A DNA stretch of 64,000 bases from Carallia brachiata (lineage: Eukaryota > Streptophyta > Magnoliopsida > Malpighiales > Rhizophoraceae). The notes beneath the pieces were generated by a model. That model was not told the origin of the DNA, made no database searches, and worked only from the letters and a program-made list of their open reading frames with translations. Position 1 is the first letter of the stretch. Every line of letters starts with the position of its first letter. Location: the NCBI GenBank assembly GCA_021464245.1, contig JADCRB010000073.1, forward strand, positions 1,482,486 through 1,546,485. Reading direction: 5' to 3'. Made by a program: the position numbers and the translations under genes. Below are positions 1 through 12,253 of this stretch, one piece after another.

Positions 1-1249
1 GGAAGGGTATTAAAATGGGCTCGAATACATATACTGAAACACACAAACCGAATTGGAAACTCAGACACGTGGATGCAAACGTGTCCTCGAATAAGTTGAA
101 GAAGAAAGAAGCAGCGTTTGTCATACGTGTCGTAGAACGTGGCAGGCTCTTTGTACGTGCTAATAGGTGGAAATAGGAGCCCGTCGAAAGAGTAAAGAAG
201 TTGGGCTACAATAATTAGGTGAAAAAGGGTAGTTGCAATTAGGGTTGGAAAGTCTCTAATTGAACACTGTGGATCAAAAAATGGAAAGAGGTAAAGTATC
301 CGTATGTGAAATTCTATTTTGTTGAGGGATTGGGTGTGAATTTAATTTGGCAGTTGGCCTTGATTGTGGGCAGTGAGAGTATAGGTAGTGGGACTGAAGC
401 GGCAGGACAGTTTCCATGTCCGGTGAATTGATGCATACTCTGTTGATGATCTGCAGGGAACGGGGTCCGTGGAGGAAATAAGTAGGTCCTTAGGGGCGGC
501 AAGATTGGGTGTGGAGATTCAAAGTGAAACTGGAAATGCATTTCGCCATGTGGCTTCGTGAAGCGAGCGGTGATATGGCGGCGAAGCAGTGACAATAGTG
601 GTGATAGAGTAATGGTTGTGAAAGTGTAGTGCTGACAACGTGGACCGAACACTTGTGGCATGAAACTCCCAGGTATTTTCAATTGTCCTTGTGGCGTCAA
701 TAGATTTCATTTGTGTTGGTAAGAGTAGGTAGTCCATGTCGGGAAAAGGTTGTAACCTTGTATAGACTGTATAGTTCCGATGAAAAAAACACGAAGTGCA
801 ATCTTGGAGCTTAGAATGACAGTGGTAAGGATCGATTTGAATCACATCTTTGGACTTAAAATATGATAACAAATTAGAAAACCCGATAGATAGGGACAGT
901 ATGTGAGTTACTTTTTATAGGAAAAAAGCCAAACGATGAAACTTAGGCATGAGCAAGAGACAGTGAAGTTGAATGCACACATAAAGGAATTACTGCCTGG
1001 GCTGACAGTAAAAGTTTTCCGTACAGATAGTAAAGGGCAATTTATGAACAATGGCCGCAGGATCTATTTTGAAGTTAATGGATGACATAAGCAGATATGA
1101 AATTGCATCACATGGCATGGGGAAGGATGTTGGACATGCCTGGTTTTAGAACTACACATGCTTTGTGGACACTAGAGGTGCAAGAGCTGGAGATAAGTAC
1201 ATGTCATATAATTATAGATTTCAATTTCCGATGTAAAAGGAATGCGAGG

Positions 1250-1291
1250 GAATTCAATCTCATCAGATTTGAATTCAATCTCATCAGATTT
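1250..1291. repeat. Tandem duplication, 21 bp x 2
   Basis: Two adjacent identical 21-bp units, each starting GAATTCAATC and ending CAGATTT. Read directly from the sequence; likely replication slippage. Confidence 0.9.
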
Positions 1292-1746
1292 GATTTCGCA
1301 TAGAAATGAACTTCAATAAATGGTAACACACAAAAAGCACAAATTAGGAGTGTGAATTTGAATTAGATTGTCCAAGTAGAAGCTTGAGTCATACTAAATT
1401 TGGACCATTTTTAGTTTGATAGTTGCTTTATTGTGGGCAACAGTAGAGTAGAAATCCCATCTAGACCAATTACTAACTGTGAAGTTGTCTTGTTTTATTG
1501 TTATTATTGTTTTGTAGGAAGTCGAATGTCAATGTTAAACCTAAGCTAAAAGCCTAGACTTTTTTGTTATTAGAATAGTGGGCTGAGGACCCATTTGAAG
1601 TAGGAAGGCTGGAAATTGATCAGTTATCAACCGAAGAAGTTAGGAGTTGATTCGCAAGTCTCTATTTGGCTAGTGCTCTTCCCATAATGAGGAAAAAAAA
1701 ATAGTGGTATAACAACTAATTATTAGCAATGCCGTAGGCAGTCATC

Positions 1747-1914
1747 GAAAGTAAAATATAATAAATTTGTTAGCACATAACAGGAGAGGTAATTTAGCCA
1801 AAAGGGTAACTTAAAAAAATTAATGAGGAAATTAGGTCCAATAGGCGGTATGTATATGTGTGCAATATAATTGTGAAAAATTATGAAAAATGTACACACT
1901 TATGCGATGGTGTG
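1747..1914 (+). repeat. Dispersed 168-bp repeat, copy 1
   Basis: This segment, from GAAAGTAAAATATAAT to GCGATGGTGTG, recurs in direct orientation at 24636-24802 with only a handful of differences and one or two indels. Similarity stops sharply at both ends. No terminal inverted repeat or target duplication was seen, so the element class is unknown. It could be a piece of an LTR or of a non-autonomous element. Confidence 0.85.
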
Positions 1915-4214
1915 AGATAATAAAATGTGCAAGATAGAGAATTTTAGTAAGTGTTAACGTTTTAATAAATTTCTAACAATTATATTTTGTGATATTCATT
2001 TAATTGAATTTTGAGTTCAATTGAATAGATGTAAAATTGTAACATGCGACCATCCTGGTTTGACATTATAAGATCATAAGTATCATTTGCTTCTCTTATT
2101 ATTCATATATTTTCTCTAAATCAGATATCTGAAATTAAACTTTATTGTTGTCATCTACTTTGCTTTTGCCTCTGAATTGCAGTTTATTTTTACTCATGGT
2201 GTGCCACTATAGATAATTGACAGAGGAAAAATCCCATGGTTTGGTAGGTAGATTTTAGTACTTGAAAGAATCTTCTGCGTGGAATACAATCTGTTATTAG
2301 CTCTGTAATTGTTTGTTCTTCAAATTTGATGGATATGTTTATATCTTACAGTATACATCACACTTGTGCTATATGATGTAATGTTATTAAATTTTTATGG
2401 TGACAATGTTTGATGTGGTATGAAGTTAGTGTGTGTGACCAACATGTGACTTACATGATTTGTTGGCAGTGGCACTAGTAGATCATAGGGCTTGGAAAAT
2501 AATTTGTAGAAAATTATTTACTATTAGTACATGTCGGCCATTTGTGGTATGTGCAGACCATTTGTTGTTAATTTGATAAAATGCATATCACGAGGCGAAT
2601 TACACGCTTATTAGCAATGTATGGTAATTGGTTTCTGAAAAGCTAAATGTAAGGATTTTGTAAACTTATTTTCAATAAACCTCAACAATTGTAATCTTCG
2701 TACGTACTTTAATAATGAAAATTCAATTTCAAACAAAATTAGGATGAGACATACACGTAATCATCTTTTTCACATAATAATAGCAGAAGTATCTTTTACT
2801 TCTATTATTATCATTCTCTTGTTTAAAGTTTAATTGATTTAGCATTTCAGATTGTAAATTTGCACTAAAATAATTATGCATAAATATTAGTTGTAATTGA
2901 TATGGTCGTTGTGGTTTTTTATTTGTTAAACATATAATTATATAAGATATATGTTCGTAATAGGAGGTTCGTTTTCTTTCTGTTGAATTGCGTTTGCTTT
3001 CTACTAATTAGATTTGTCTATGACATATTGGTTTTTAATTTTTTATGACATCAATTTTACATCAAGGTTTGCAATTGATAATAGATAATTTAGGTTTTTG
3101 TATTTTAATTTTTCTTAGTTGTTTTACCTATGATGATGTAAGAATATTTGGTGGTAGTAACAAAGGGTTTATAGTCATGTAACTTTGAATGTAAAGCGTA
3201 GAAATCACTGAAGATATATATAATTGGGGAAAAAAAATGTGTTACACATGACATCTAAGCTACTGGCTTGTAAAATAAATGTGTAAAACTATGAAATTTT
3301 GAGGCTAGAAGAATTAAATACGATTCGATGAGAAAATTACACACAAATTATTCATTGGATATGAATAGTATTTGTTGAATTATGTTGATTTTAGTACAAG
3401 TGTAGCAGTGGCCATAAATTATTTAAAACATTTAAACATTTTAAATAAACCTAAATTATCTTCCGTATTGCGTATGTCTAATACGTATGTATTATATAAA
3501 AAATAATAGTAGACGTGAGTGGTCAAAGTTTTTTTTTGTCATGTTGCAGTATCTGGTGTATGAATTTGCATCATCTTAATTTGTAGACATATGAATTTTT
3601 TTATTTAAAATTTGCCACTATTGTAATTTCTTATCAAATGAAATGAAGATATTGTAATAATTGTAATATTTCTCCGTATTTTAATGAAATTAGGAGTTTA
3701 ATTTTAATAGAAATTACAAGTCTCACGATAGAATCCTTTTTTTCACTTTGTAAAGTACAAGAATCGTTTGCAAGCATTAGTATTATCTTTCTGTCATACA
3801 TATTTCTCAAGGTCAGATAATAATGTTTGCACTTGAGGTTTTTTGAGTGGAACGGTCTATGGTTTAAATTGTTACGTGGTTGCGGGTTTCTAATTGGCCT
3901 CACATATTGGTAATGGGTATAACCTGTGCATTGTATTAAACTACCCCCAACATGAGCGAGGTTGACTTAAAAATACAAAAAGAAATAAATTTATATGGTA
4001 TAAGGATTTTTCTTCATATAACATATTAAGAAGAAGAATAAACTAGGCAGTACAGAATGAATAAACCATAGATGGTTGCGATGGAGATAACAAACAAGTT
4101 ATTGATGGTTTATGAATAGGGCTAGAAGGCAGTTAAGTCCAGCAATCTTTATTGAATCTTAGTTCCGCTTGTAACAATTAATTTTGCCATATTCAAGCGC
4201 TCCTTTCCCTGCAG

Positions 4215-4335
4215 GTTGTCGTTATTTGTCATCATCATCGTTCCACTTCAAAAACTTTGCCTGAGAAAATTGAGGCTGTGAGACGTTACGCAATTTGTAG
4301 GTGTCCACCACATGCTGCCGTAGTTGACGTTGTGG
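4215..4335 (+). other. Exon-like block upstream of the HMG/mobile-domain gene
   Basis: A 121-nt block open in one frame (about 40 codons, with a run of histidines near its start). It is flanked by a good acceptor (CCCTGCAG just before 4215) and a good donor (GTGAGT from 4336). It does not join in phase to the ATG-containing exon at 4770 if that donor is used. A weaker donor at 4332 would give phase 0. It may be an upstream exon of the next gene or a relic. Confidence 0.3.
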
Positions 4336-4630
4336 GTGAGTAAATGTATGGTACTCAATTTTGTACAATTATGTCTTGTCAGCAGGTCAAAGACCACTAA
4401 TCATTGAAGTTAACATTTGATGGAAAAATTTACTGACTGTTAGTCAAACCCGCATAATTAAAGTAGTTAACCTATGTAGATAATAAACATGCTAACTGCG
4501 GTACAAAAGTGTCGACCCTTCAGTTGTAATGGCATGGAATCAGCATGCAATTGTTAGGGGCTGATGAGTTGTGTAATAAAGCCATATTAGTTGATTAAAG
4601 TAAAGGCGATTGGATCTTGATAATGGTAGG

Positions 4631-4653
4631 ATATATATATATATATATATATA
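4631..4653. repeat. (AT)n microsatellite
   Basis: About eleven uninterrupted AT dinucleotides, roughly 115 bp upstream of the start codon at 4770. Confidence 0.95.
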
Positions 4654-4769
4654 GTAACAATTCAATGCACGCTCAGATATTTGAAAATGTCCCGCTATGT
4701 CGTTTGTATATGAAGAGTATAAATCAAATGTGTGAAGGAGAGTTACGGACAATATCATAGTTGGCGGTT

Positions 4770-6814
4770 ATGGATAAAGAGAATGGTCAAACACAAGTGG
4801 ATTTGGATGGTGGAAACAACCATCAAATTGGCAGAGCATCAGGCCCAAGTACTCAATGTAGGAAGATGAAGCAACTTATTGGCAGAGAGAAATCAGTTAC
4901 TGCGTATGGTGTCTTTAAGTAAGTATGAAAGTATATATTTTGGTTTTGAATAGTGGGTGTCAATTATAGTAATATGGTATAATAAATGATGTGTAGGAAG
5001 TTGTATATGGCAAACATCCACTCAGGCTTGGGACACGAAGGAAGGAAAAGGGCATTTGTACGTGAAAATAAAATGTCATCCAGTGTAGTACATATGATGA
5101 CTTAAATTAATATGTTGATAGCATGGTTACAGTACTTCCATGTGAAAATTTGGCAGGCAACATTAGGGAATGCGTGGACAGCACTGAGCCAAGACGAAAA
5201 GGATTACTACCATATGCAGGCTCAAGCTTTGAACGATGGGGCAAGTGGGGGAAGGAAGTCGTCAGGTTGTCCTCCGAGCCGTGGCAAAAAGGGTCAGGTA
5301 TTTTGTCGTACTTACCATGTGTAAGTTAATTCTCTAGTAGTCATGGAAAAAAAAAATAGCTTGTATGGAATGTATGCATGTTTGTAGGTGGTATACTACT
5401 CTAGATGTGTGCCGCAGCAAGTGATGCGTGCTGTAAAAGAGATGGAGGGAAAATATGAAGCGCTTAGCCTAATTAGAGACATGGGCTTTGAATCTATATC
5501 TCGTGTTAGCTGCGGCAACATGCCGAAGAAATTCATCATGAAGCTCCTGGGGCATTTTGATCCAATGACTTGTAAGTTAGTTGTCAGAGGGGAGAGGGCC
5601 AAAATATCTGCTCAAGATGTTGTTGATGTGATGGGCGTACCAGGAGGGCAGGATCCTGTTCCTGTTGATAGCAGTTCAGTTCCAAAGCTGTTGCAAGTGT
5701 ATGAGAAGACTCGATGTGGGAAGGCGAAGAAGCCTAACTTTAATGCCCTCAGATTGATGTTGCAAACTAGCGAGGATGAAGAAATGACAAAGCAAGCATT
5801 CCTTTTGCTTGCACTTGGATCCGTATTGTGCCCCACCTCATCCAACACTCCTTCTAGCAAGCTGTACAGTGCTATTGTTGACGTGTCAGATACGAGGAGG
5901 TACAATTGGGGCGATTTCGTGTTGAATTGGTTGTGTGAGGAGGTGCGACGATTTAAATTGGGAGAAAGAGGACGGTCAGCCTCTACACGTGGGCCTAAGA
6001 AGAGTAGTGTTGGTGGGTGTATGTTGTTTTTACTGGTACGTGTAAATAAGAAATTTTTTTCTAATTCTGGAGTTTTTGATATAATTCTTATACGTATGAT
6101 ATTGTAATTGAGTAATAAATATTGAATGGTTGCAGATTTTCTATTTCGAGAGATTCCCGTTCAGAAACTTTGAGAGTCGACCAGCAAATGTACATCCCCT
6201 AGAATTTTGGGATACGATGCGAGTGCGTCGAAGGGTCTGCATAGAACAAGATTATGCAAAGGTCTATCCAAAAGAGGTAAAAAAAAATGTCTACTGTTCT
6301 TTAATCTATGAGAGGTAGGGAGTTGTTCTTGTGATTAAGTGGCTTCAATCCTCGTGTATACTTATTAGGAGTTTTAGAATTCTATTACCAACACTTACAT
6401 TTTATAGCCCCTGGCTCGCATATATGAGGTAACCATTAATTGTCAATACAGGCGATAGGTCTTGACCATGGTTTGTTTGAAGCGGTAGACTCGCCATTCA
6501 TGCATTGGATAGCTGGGGGAGCAGACCAGGTACTCTTTTATCAAAGTGGATTAATGTAATCGGGAATTTAATTTACTACACGTGCTTCAAATTAGTGTTT
6601 TGATACGCAGAGTTCTAGACATCTGCAGTCAATGGCGCTGAACCTTATGGCAAAGCATGTCACATATTTCCAAGAAGAACTTGACCGAAATGCTGCGGCC
6701 TTGGTAGAAGGCCACAACAATATCGACTCAAGTACTCAGATGCATTGGAGCAGGGGGAATCTAGCTTGGAAGGATATAGTTCCAGAAAGTGTGCGAGGCA
6801 TAAATGAGTCCTAA
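4770..6814 (+). CDS. HMG-box-like / plant mobile (Ulp1-associated) domain protein
   Basis: Seven exons fit with GT-AG junctions and keep one frame: 4770-4918, 4997-5057, 5157-5297, 5388-6035, 6136-6276, 6452-6529 and 6611-6814, giving about 473 residues. The first junction is phase 2 and the rest are phase 0. Residues about 43-95 read like an HMG box: TAYGVFKKLYMANIH early and ATLGNAWTALSQDEKDYYHM late, with the expected aromatic, Trp and Lys positions but a short middle. From about residue 118 the protein resembles the N-terminal domain of plant mobile-domain/Ulp1-related transposon proteins (motifs MGFESISRVSCGNMP, FDPMTCKLVV, ISAQDVVDVMGVPGG, NWGDFVLNWL, FYFERF). HMG boxes bind or bend DNA; the second domain has no established enzymatic role. 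No Ulp1 protease domain or transposase is seen. The gene is probably a transposon-derived or domesticated chimera. A weak alternative donor in the last exon could splice on to 6867-6932. The TAA at 6812-6814 is used here. Confidence 0.68.
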
Positions 6815-8433
6815 GTACATAAAACCTATTAGTTGTTTATTTCCAATTTAGTGTCGGCTGCAGGTGTACATGAGCAACAGTTAACTGTCATGCCTGTACG
6901 CAAGTTTGCGAAGATCAAAACCAATTTGCGTGTAAGTCCTTACTGTGTTTGAATTTCCTGCTGTCATTTGATGTACATCATGTAGTTGTTCAGCGAAATT
7001 AGGTGTTCATTGATGTAGCACAGGCATGTCTTCACATTATTGACTCAGGAGGTAGATATCTATTTGAATGCAGCATATTTGTTGTGCTGACTTTGTGAAT
7101 CACAGTCGTTGATGTTTTACCTCGGTCTTCCTATTTGTACTCTGGGTGAATACTAGGCTCAAGTTCCATTTGACCTCAGCCAAATTAACCTTATTCAATG
7201 CTAATTAGTATTGTCATGTTGCATCTGGTTGTTGCAGTTGCCAACCTTTTAGAAACGTTCATTTATTTATTTCGCGTGTGCATGCGTTATTTCCTGATAC
7301 TTGCATTCTGTTTCCGATTTTTTTTTCCTTGTTGCCCATGTCGAACGTGTGCCACAATTTCTTTGGAGGGACAGGGAAAAGTTTTTTTTTATTTATAGTG
7401 TTATATCAAACATATGGTTTTTTTCTCGCGCAATTAACTTATGTATTGGCACGACAAAAAATTTTGTCAGATTCATAATTTGGTTACATAATATTAGTCA
7501 AAACTTGTAATATTATCATGTACAACAACCATTTATAAATTTTCTTCTGTTTCTGGAAGTGACCAATTTACATAATATGGACAATTTCACAATGATAAGG
7601 TATAGTCCAACTTATCTTTACTGATTGGGCCTACTAATATTATTCATCTTTACTTAACGTAGAATAAATGTGGTTGTGTATTAGTCTAAACTTCTCCTTC
7701 AACCTTTTGATCGGCAACATGTTAGATAACGCACAAAAATATGAATAGCCGCAATTTTCGTTAACTTATCAAGGAAATATCGAGGGTCCGTTTGATAACA
7801 CTATTGTTTCTTATTTTATGTTTATTTATCATAAAATAAACACAAAATATATTAACAATTGTGGCGGTTCGATGTTTATTTTTCAAAAGTTTTAAGTGTT
7901 CTTCAACAAATTTAAAACAACGTTTTAAAAAATTTTGAAGTGTTCTTCAAAGCATTTAAAACAACGTGCGGACAATGTTGTTAAAATAATGAAACCCACT
8001 TTATTGATAACTTTCTTTTGTATACTTTTTCCTAAATTTTCTTGAACGGCCTTCCACTCACTTTATCATATTCTTCCGTACTCATCTTCTCTTCATCCCT
8101 CTATATATTTTCTCTCTCCATTATTTCTGTCACAACTATTTCTCTCTCATCCTTCTCTTACATCTACTTACTTATCATCTGTCGGCTACAATTGAAAAGG
8201 AAAAAATGAAGACAAATATTCGTTTCGCAGACATTAAATTGAAAATTAATGACGGAAGCAGCAGGGATAATTGTTGTACAAAATTGAATCATAAATGATA
8301 ATAGTTAGACATATAATTTATATATAAGAAATTCATGGGATTTATTTTGTAACGTTATATTTAACAAGCGTTAACGGTTATGACATCAAGGGGTACTTAA
8401 TAAGAACATTTAAAATGAGGTAATAATTAATAA
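6815..8433. other. Intergenic, with one exon-like block
   Basis: At 6867-6932 a short open frame (containing HEQQLTVMPVRKFAKIKTNL) lies between an acceptor (GGCTGCAG) and a strong donor (GTAAGT), so the upstream gene may have a longer splice form. Between about 7885 and 7970 a roughly 50-bp unit containing AAGTGTTCTTCAA and TTTAAAACAACG is present twice. No other gene was seen. The AT-rich frames at 7198-7510 are T-rich low-complexity translations. Confidence 0.5.
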
Positions 8434-9128
8434 CTAGTAAAGTGTCCGCGCTTCGCGCGGGTTGTAAATATGTTTTGTTTAATTTTTTTAAAATGATAAT
8501 ATTTTTATTTAAATGAGTAAACATGTAGAAATAAATATTTTACAATCTGTATTATTAAAAAACACCAAAAAGGGTGAATGCAATATTTGAAAAATTATTT
8601 TGTATAATTGAATAGTAAGATTTTTTAAGTTTCGTACCTGTGAGGTAAGCGTTGTCATGGACACGACTTGCTATGATAGCAAAATCAACAAAATGAAATT
8701 TGTGGAACAAAATTTTTTTGACATTCTTCAAAGACTTGATCCACTGTTGTAGTTGGTAATAACACAATTTTTTTTATTAGTTTGGATTGGTCTGTACCCC
8801 AACATGTTGAGTTCGACATCAAATCCCTTAAAAATTGTTTCATTCTGCTCGATATAAGCATTATCGAATCTCTCAGACTGTCCTTTCTTTATTGTAGCAT
8901 GAATCGTATTTTCCTTTAAGAAAAAAATTATATAAAGTTTAGTATAAAGTCAGTTTCAAAATTATTTGAGCGCGAAGATATTACCTTTTCATCTACGAGA
9001 ATCATATAAACACTGATTAAATTGTTATTATATTTTTTTTTCACGGCTTTCCATAAGCGTATGATGCGTACTTTGATGCCAACATTGGCCTCGTTGATTT
9101 TGAGATTTTGTAGTAATTGGAATTCCAT
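8434..9128 (-). mobile_element. Helitron, 3' end and adjacent body (5' end not located)
   Basis: Read on the minus strand, the sequence ends with a perfect 6-bp GC hairpin with a 3-nt loop (8446-8460), then 8 nt, then CTAG (8437-8434), followed by a host T at 8433. This is the classic Helitron 3' terminus: hairpin close to CTRR, insertion between A and T. The minus-strand body carries an RPA1-like gene remnant, a common cargo of plant Helitrons. The 5' TC end must lie at higher coordinates, somewhere right of 9128, and was not identified. Confidence 0.72.
8637..9128 (-). pseudogene. Replication protein A1-like pseudogene carried by the Helitron
   Basis: Exon 9128-8985 (minus) encodes 48 residues with the OB-fold motif VGIKVRIIRLWKAV and MILVDEK. 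Its donor is GTAATA at 8984. The next exon starts at 8913 after an AAAG acceptor and continues with TIHATIKKGQSERF and LGYRPIQTN, the pattern of plant RPA1-like proteins (roughly DBD-A). The frame then breaks: a stop follows, and the later motif FHFVDFAIIASRVHDNAYLT (about 8700-8640) lies in another frame. The product cannot be a working RPA subunit. Such fragments are typical passengers in plant Helitrons, and the strand agrees with the 3' end at 8434. Confidence 0.75.
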
Positions 9129-11563
9129 AATCTGCATATGAAAAGAATCAATAAGTAGTAATAAATTTTTCATTGTTGTAATTCAGATAAAAAGTGAAAC
9201 AATTACACATGAAATTGAAGTTAGAAATGTAGATATATTGAATTTTACCTAAAATTTTAGACGATTACAATGCAGTTCAGTCGTGCAATCCAATTGCTTC
9301 TGTGACACACAAATGGGTTGCCACTCACTTATATAACAAAATAAAAATCTCCCAATTCAGTTATTATTTATAATTAATGTTAATTTCAGTTATGATCATC
9401 TATTTAATTATCTATTATTTCAGCCAATAAGTGGACTTAAGCAAGAGTGAATGAATGGGAATAATGCACGGTAACCTTCAGTAAGAGTCAAATCATCATA
9501 ACGTTTTTTACGTTATTTGCATAATAGTGTGAATGGGGAATGAAAGCATTCCATTCATTTTAACGTTATTCTTAAAAGCATTCATTTTAAAAACAAATGA
9601 ACAGTTCTTATTTATAATTAATGCCAATTGAATTTATGAGTATTATTGTGCAATTTTTCAGTATTTTTGCTAATTAATGGACTTAAGTAGACTTTTGACC
9701 AGATTAGTTTCAGTTACAAATTATAAATAAGATGGTTACAATCGACGAAGGAAGATTTAGGTCTGGTATATTAACAATATTTAGTCTACTGTTTGTTTTT
9801 AATAATTTGTAACGGTAGAAGCTACACATAATGAAAATAAAATGGTCATCGAATTTATGAGCATTAGTGTGTAAGTTTCCATTATTTTTACCAATTAGTT
9901 GACTTAAGTAGACTTTCGGCCAGATTTGATGTGGTATATTAATGTGGTATATTAATAATATTATGAGATCATCAAGTTTTGACTTAAATACAATTCTCTC
10001 TATATACATTTTGTCCTAAAACTTAATAGGTAATATAAGATAATTCTTATAAATTAAAGAGAAAAATTGTGAAATTATCATATAGGAGCTAGAATTAAGG
10101 AGAAACTTTCTCTAAACTTCTCTTTTATAGTAATTAAATAGATGTTTCACGTAGATAACTGAATTGTCCATAATAACTCTGTTTAAAAATGATCAATTAG
10201 TATAAAAATAAAATAATAAATTCAATTACTTACCACATGACAACTTGAATATTCAGGTAAATTTTTTTCTACGCTTCTTGTTCAATCAATTTAAATTGGC
10301 TAATTTTACGCAATTTGACGAAGATGGCTTTTATTTACATGTGAACTAAATTTAATTACAATTATGTACAATTAGCTGGTCCTTTTTTCCTCAGCTACTG
10401 GGTTTTTTTCGGTATTCACTGACACACAAAAACATAATTTTTTTTTGGGTTCAACACAATTATATCATGGATAAACAGTGAAACGTGAGGCCTTAGTAGT
10501 ATTAATACTACTCGCACTCAGTGTGTGTATTCATCAATAAACTAGTCGAACATTATTTTAACTGTTTAGATTTAATTTGTAACATTATTTTAAATTAAGT
10601 TTAAGTAGTAACTGTCAATAATAGTTTCAACTAGACCGTACTTAACTCAATTTTGCATTTTCACCAAATTTCTTTAATTTTCAAAAAATATAGATAAAAC
10701 ATTTGAAAAAATATATTAAAATATTTAAAGTGTAATTAGACTTATACTGCAGTTGAAGGTGCAATTTTTTCATAAGTTAGTCATTTACACCTTAACAATT
10801 TCCAAATCTATTAACTTCACGTGAAGTTACTATATTCACAATCAAGTTGACGATAAATACATTCAACTTTATATACAAAATAACATGAACCTTCCCCACC
10901 CAAACGTGCGGACAAATATCAATTTCTCCTCAAATGCCTCTAACTCGGGAAGAAAGTTTGAAGGGCTACAACAACGGAACAATATTTGTATGGCTGTAGG
11001 TGGTTTATGAACGTAGATGGGTTTGTTTGTGGGTGTACTTACTTATTCTTAAAAGCGACGACAGTTGATTGCAGTTTGTTTTGGTCACTGAATCTAGCTT
11101 TTCGAGTCTTCAGATAACAACTCCGACAACGTTTAATTAACCGAGTATGCATAGTGGTGTTGCCTTCGACCCTTGTTTATTCCGGGGGTTCAAGTGCATG
11201 TTTCCACGTCGATATTGAGGGACTAAACACTAGAAACCAAAGGTTATTACATCCCACATACGTGTTCGTTCCTGCTACCGTTACCTGATTGCCAAATGTT
11301 TTTGACCCGGCGGATATCGATAATTTTGGCACTTGCTACTAATACTTTCACAACATCAACTTATCATACATTAGGAATTCCTTAGGGCTCATTAACCTCC
11401 CCGAAATTTCAGCAAAAGTAGACGCCACATAGAAATTGTTAAGGTTCATACCACAAACACATACAACTTAACCAACTTCTGTTTGTTGGAAACTAGAGCT
11501 ATAAGGTGGTGCTACAGCAAAAGTCTTCCAATTTCCATGTGGCATACCGTTTAACTTGCCTAC
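9129..11563. other. Spacer, probably partly Helitron body
   Basis: No gene seen. It should contain the unlocated 5' end of the Helitron. A degenerate direct duplication is present: 9630-9706 and 9851-9928 share GAATTTATGAG, then GACTTAAGTAGACTTT and CCAGATT. The rest is AT-rich, becoming less so from about 10.9 kb towards the gene at 11564. Confidence 0.5.
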
Positions 11564-12153
11564 TTAGCCGGGCTTGCGACGAGGTGGCCCCGCGCCCTCT
11601 CCGCCATGCAGAACCAGTCTGACCTGGGCCACACTTTCGTTCACGTGGCCAAGCATATCCCATATCTCTTCAACTCTAACCCGGGCGTCGGTGCACTCTG
11701 TAAGCCGTGGAAGCATGCTCACCAAATTTAGGAATTTACTATCTATTTCCTTCAGAATTGTTGACATTTTGTTCAGATGCTCTTCAATTGTCCCGACCAT
11801 AGATGCGTTGACTTGAGGCACAGATGCAAGTGGCTGTGGGGGTCCCCAAAAAAAGCCAACGCCCAAGACCCCCGTTGACAATGCCTCCATTTGCTGCACT
11901 GGCACGAACACTGGAGTCGGTACACTTGCATCAAGGTTGGAAATATAAGTCAGTGGTTTAAATTCTAGATATAAAGAAGCATCAGACACCGACAAAACAT
12001 ATCTTGCTTTTTAATCGCGGTACCAGTAAATTTCAGCATATACCAAACATTTGTGTTGGTCAACAAGTTGTGTAGGTTAAATAAAAAAAGTTACGCAAAT
12101 TACCTGGGGAAAATGCTGGTGGGGAATGCAGGAGATCCCGTTGGTGTGGCCAT
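11564..12153 (-). CDS. Small two-exon gene of unknown function, coiled-coil C-terminus
   Basis: Not recognised. Exon 1 is 12153-12104 (ATG to a CAG|GTAATT donor, 50 nt). Exon 2 is 11924-11564 (acceptor GCAAG), giving 136 residues. The start is chosen because it lies 92 nt downstream of a TATA box and because the longer frame entering exon 2 has no ATG of its own. The N-terminal half is rich in Pro, Ser and Val with FVPVQQ and GFFWGPPQP. Residues about 55-125 (GTIEEHLNKMSTILKEID, RVEEIWDMLGHVNES) look amphipathic and likely form a coiled coil. The tail is basic and Gly/Pro-rich (GGEGAGPPRRKPG). The coiled coil resembles the C-terminal part of some plant transposon-encoded proteins, so a transposon-derived origin is possible. 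Its layout parallels the gene at 17435-18051. Confidence 0.5.
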
Positions 12154-12244
12154 ATTTTGAAGGACACAAAAAGTAAGTGCTGGTGCAATGAGATTGAGGA
12201 GAATGAGAGGTTTGATGGATGAAGAAGAAGAATTGGGTTGGCCT

Positions 12245-12251
12245 CTTTATA
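12245..12251 (-). promoter_or_regulatory. TATA box of the 12153 gene
   Basis: TATAAAG on the minus strand, inside CCTATAAAGAGG, 92 nt upstream of the ATG at 12153. A pyrimidine-rich leader (several TTC repeats) follows, as in plant 5' UTRs. Confidence 0.55.
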
Positions 12252-12253
12252 GG

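Larger units (their letters stand above)
1..4214. other. Intergenic stretch, no convincing gene
   Basis: AT-rich spacer. Reading frames in 314-872 (-) and 1097-1303 (+) are open for 60-128 codons but show no recognisable domain, no clear splice context and no coding-like continuity, so they are not called. The stretch contains a 21-bp tandem duplication near 1250 and one copy of a dispersed 168-bp repeat at 1747-1914. Nothing else is recognised. Confidence 0.6.

Noticed and set aside
314..872. Overlapping minus-strand frames of 117-128 codons
   Set aside because: Two frames are open over the same DNA, neither shows a domain, and there are no splice or promoter features; probably chance.
7785..7860. 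GGGTCCGTTTGATAACAC as a transposon end
   Set aside because: No matching inverted end or target duplication was found.
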